63,144 nucleotides of DNA from the NCBI RefSeq assembly GCF_026932795.1, contig NZ_JADPVH010000020.1, positions 1-63,144 on the forward strand, read 5' to 3'. Of the stretch, positions 61,229 to 63,144 are shown piece by piece. Every line of letters starts with the position of its first letter. Position 1 is the first letter of the stretch. The position numbers and the translations under genes were made by a program. The notes under the pieces were generated by a model, which saw only the letters and a program-made list of their open reading frames with translations, searched no databases and was not told where the DNA came from. Source of the DNA: Paenarthrobacter sp. Z7-10 (GTDB lineage: Bacteria; Actinomycetota; Actinomycetes; Actinomycetales; Micrococcaceae).

Positions 61229-62542
61229 GTGCGTCATTGGATTGACCATGTCAGTTTGCTGGCTGGGTGGTTACCCTCGACTGTCTTCCTGGTGGGTGTA
61301 TTGGCGCTGGCATTCCTGCTGGTGCGTCGATCCTGGCGGTGGTGGGTCTTTAATTTATTGGCCGCTGGCGCGGGCGCGGGCCTGACGGTATTGCTGGGCT
61401 GGGCCGTCATCCATGTCTGGTACGTCTGGCCTGAGGACCTTCCGGCGGAGGTCCTGGTATGGGTCGGTGTCGCTGTATGGGCGGTGTTGTTGGCCGGTGG
61501 CACAGTGGTGGTGCGGGCCACTCTCCGGCATCGCCTTGGAGCGCCGGTTGCCGCCGCCTTGGTGGTTGCGTTGGCAGCGTCGCAGGTGAACGCCTACTTC
61601 GGCGCGCTGACCAACCTCGGAGACCTAATCCACGGTCCGCCGACCGTGACCGCGGGTATTTCGAGATTCTTGGCCAAGAAGCCCGGAGCTGACCCCTTTC
61701 GTGTGGCGCCGGTAAGTCGGAGCTGGCATGCCCCGGCACAAATGGCCCACAACGGGACCCTGCGCCAAGTAGTGATTCCGGGAACTGTTTCCGGCTTCCA
61801 TGCCCGCAAGGCATTGGTATACTTTCCACCGGCCTATCTGCTCGCGCACCGGCCTGCGTTGCCGGTGCTGGTGCTCATTTCCGGTCAACCTGGTGGTCCC
61901 TCCGATTGGCTTACCTCAGCCGACCTTCCACAGGCTCTGGACGCGTTTGCCGCAGCCCATCATGGGTTGGCCCCGGTGGTCATCATGCCGGATCCCAACG
62001 GTGCTAACGCCGGTAATACGATGTGCATGGATTCCCGTCTGGCCCGCGCCGATACCTATTTGTCCGTCGATGTGCCGCACTGGATCACCTCGACCCTGGC
62101 AGTGGATCGCAACACCGAGCATTGGGCCGTCGGCGGTTTCTCTTTCGGCGGGACGTGTGCGGTTCAGATGAGCACCCGGCACCCGCACCTCTACCCCACA
62201 TTCGCCGCCATGTCCCCGGAACGGGAGCCGGCGCTGACCGCGAACCGGCAGCGCACCATCGCGCTGGCATTCAACGGCAACTCTGCAGCCTTTAATGCCG
62301 AGTTGCCGCTGACCCTACTGGCCAACCACAAATATCCCGGGGTTCGGGGCTGGTTTTCGGCAGGTGAGTCCGACCACGTATACACCGACAACGTCCACGT
62401 TTTACACGCGGCAGCGCAGAAAGCCGGCATGCGAACCACCGTGACGGCAGTGCCCGGTGGACATTCGTGGCTCATGATAACGCAGACATTACCGCTGGCC
62501 CTGAACTTCCTGGCCAAGCCGTTGGGCCTAACCAGCCAATAA
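61229..62542 (+). CDS. membrane-anchored esterase, esterase D/mycolyltransferase type
   Basis: Protein of 437 residues. Three to four N-terminal membrane helices (to about residue 135) are followed by an alpha/beta-hydrolase domain outside the membrane. The motifs are RKALVYFPPAYL, LPVLVLISGQPGGPSDW, VIMPDPNGANAGN, the nucleophile Ser in WAVGGFSFGGTCAVQM, and the His in VPGGHSWLMI. This is the putative esterase/antigen-85-like class; the substrate is unknown. GTG 61229 has GGAAGG five bases upstream; a longer reading adds 16 residues without a ribosome site. It belongs to the envelope theme of the two genes upstream. Confidence 0.8.
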   Translation: MRHWIDHVSLLAGWLPSTVFLVGVLALAFLLVRRSWRWWVFNLLAAGAGAGLTVLLGWAVIHVWYVWPEDLPAEVLVWVGVAVWAVLLAGGTVVVRATLRHRLGAPVAAALVVALAASQVNAYFGALTNLGDLIHGPPTVTAGISRFLAKKPGADPFRVAPVSRSWHAPAQMAHNGTLRQVVIPGTVSGFHARKALVYFPPAYLLAHRPALPVLVLISGQPGGPSDWLTSADLPQALDAFAAAHHGLAPVVIMPDPNGANAGNTMCMDSRLARADTYLSVDVPHWITSTLAVDRNTEHWAVGGFSFGGTCAVQMSTRHPHLYPTFAAMSPEREPALTANRQRTIALAFNGNSAAFNAELPLTLLANHKYPGVRGWFSAGESDHVYTDNVHVLHAAAQKAGMRTTVTAVPGGHSWLMITQTLPLALNFLAKPLGLTSQ

Positions 62543-62764
62543 GATGCTGCCCGCGGCCCTGTCCATGTACGCCGCGAAGACGACGGTACGATTCCCAAGG
62601 GTGCGGCGGCAGAATTTTGCTGTAGCCACGGAACCGTTGCCGGCGGCTGAAGTAGCTAATCTCGTTCGGGTAGGTGAAGCACAGGGCGCAGGACAACGAC
62701 CACCTGAAACGACTGGAAACTTGGCCTGACGCTGATGCTGTCGCGTTGGAGGTAACGTGGGCGT

Positions 62765-63144
62765 ATGGCCTTGGAGCTAACTTCGTTGTCACCGATGCAG
62801 ACCCTCGGTATCCCCGTGGCTCTGGTGGGGTCAGTCTTTCTGGCCCTCGGCGCACAGTTCCAGCACCGGGGCGTCAACAAGGTAGAGGCCGCGAGTTCGA
62901 CAGACGCCCGAAACGGCCTTCGTTCCGGCCAACTCCTGGCCCTGGTCCGCCGACCATCGTGGATCGCCGGTACGCTAATGCTCGGCCTGGCGATCCTACT
63001 TCAGCTGATCAGCCTCTTCCTTGCACCCCTCACCGTGGTCCAACCGCTGGGAGCCGTGGCACTGGTCATCACTGCAGTGGTGAACGCGCGCGCCACGAAA
63101 ACACGGCTCAGCGCCTCCACGATCCGTGCCATCACATTCTGCGT
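62765..63144 (+). CDS. DMT/NIPA-like transporter, 3' end beyond window
   Basis: Partial: 126 codons to the window end, frame open. Three hydrophobic segments are seen: TLGIPVALVGSVFLALGAQF, WIAGTLMLGLAILLQLISLF, and VVQPLGAVALVITAVVNARA. The spacing and the APLTVVQPLGAVALV stretch resemble DMT-superfamily (NIPA-like) transporters. Possible ion or metabolite carrier. ATG 62765 is preceded by GGAGG at 12 bases, which is long; a closer start in frame is not visible. Confidence 0.6.
   Translation, partial: MALELTSLSPMQTLGIPVALVGSVFLALGAQFQHRGVNKVEAASSTDARNGLRSGQLLALVRRPSWIAGTLMLGLAILLQLISLFLAPLTVVQPLGAVALVITAVVNARATKTRLSASTIRAITFC

Overview
The window is 63 kb of GC-rich chromosome. Gene content points to an actinobacterium of the Micrococcaceae (Arthrobacter-like). 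The signs are the murA-plsC-gpsA-ddl order, leuCD divergent from an IclR regulator, ilvB-ilvN-ilvC-serA in one run, a ND-type gltX next to tRNA-Glu and tRNA-Gln, many GTG/TTG starts, and short 4-nt gene overlaps. Genus is inferred from organisation, not from a database match.

Region by region: 1-10 kb is a minus-strand surface-polysaccharide cluster: secreted FN3-endonuclease, GT2 glycosyltransferase, UDP-ManNAc dehydrogenase, a two-domain CgeB-like/GT2 protein, an ABC-2 exporter ATPase and permease, and a GT4 glycosyltransferase. Its distal part looks less GC-rich than the rest. At 10.3-12.5 kb are two plus-strand lipoproteins (DUF3515 and a GH79-like glycosidase). At 12.5-17 kb are envelope genes ddl, gpsA, plsC and murA. 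At 17-20.6 kb are leuD, leuC and the IclR regulator. At 20.7-22.6 kb are two tRNAs and gltX. At 22.6-24.7 kb is a decayed toxin-antitoxin locus, a FAH-family hydrolase and a small membrane protein. At 24.8-28.4 kb are a CaCA antiporter, ilvE and leuB. At 28.5-38.3 kb are a RelE-like toxin-antitoxin pair, a two-component system with an ABC transporter, metG and a VapBC-like pair. At 38.4-45.9 kb are serA, ilvC, ilvN, ilvB and ilvD. At 46-52.2 kb are a hydroxyacid dehydrogenase, tRNA-Lys and an accessory stretch with a Xre/RES locus (toxin frameshifted) and a nucleotidyltransferase/XRE pair. At 52.2-57.4 kb is a LacI regulator and a ChvE-GguA-GguB-type sugar ABC importer. The end holds a rhomboid-like/MprF-like fusion, an SGNH lipoprotein, an esterase and a partial DMT-type transporter.

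The core theme is branched-chain amino acid synthesis (leuA and ilvA are not in the window). ilvB, ilvN and ilvC would feed ilvD and ilvE, and leuCDB would make leucine. The clearest regulatory feature is an attenuator ahead of ilvB: a -35/-10 promoter, a 15-residue leader peptide rich in Val, Leu and Ile, and a strong terminator with a T-run. The second theme is toxin-antitoxin-like loci in gaps between housekeeping genes: five in 30 kb, two of them broken. Three accessory genes each carry a frameshift that adding a single C to a C-run would repair. These could be true decay, phase variation or sequencing error. I did not find an undescribed defence system or a CRISPR array. The best candidates for new biology are the ilvB leader with its 15-bp tandem repeats, the nested inverted repeat between serA and ilvC, the rhomboid-like/MprF-like fusion operon, and the polysaccharide cluster.
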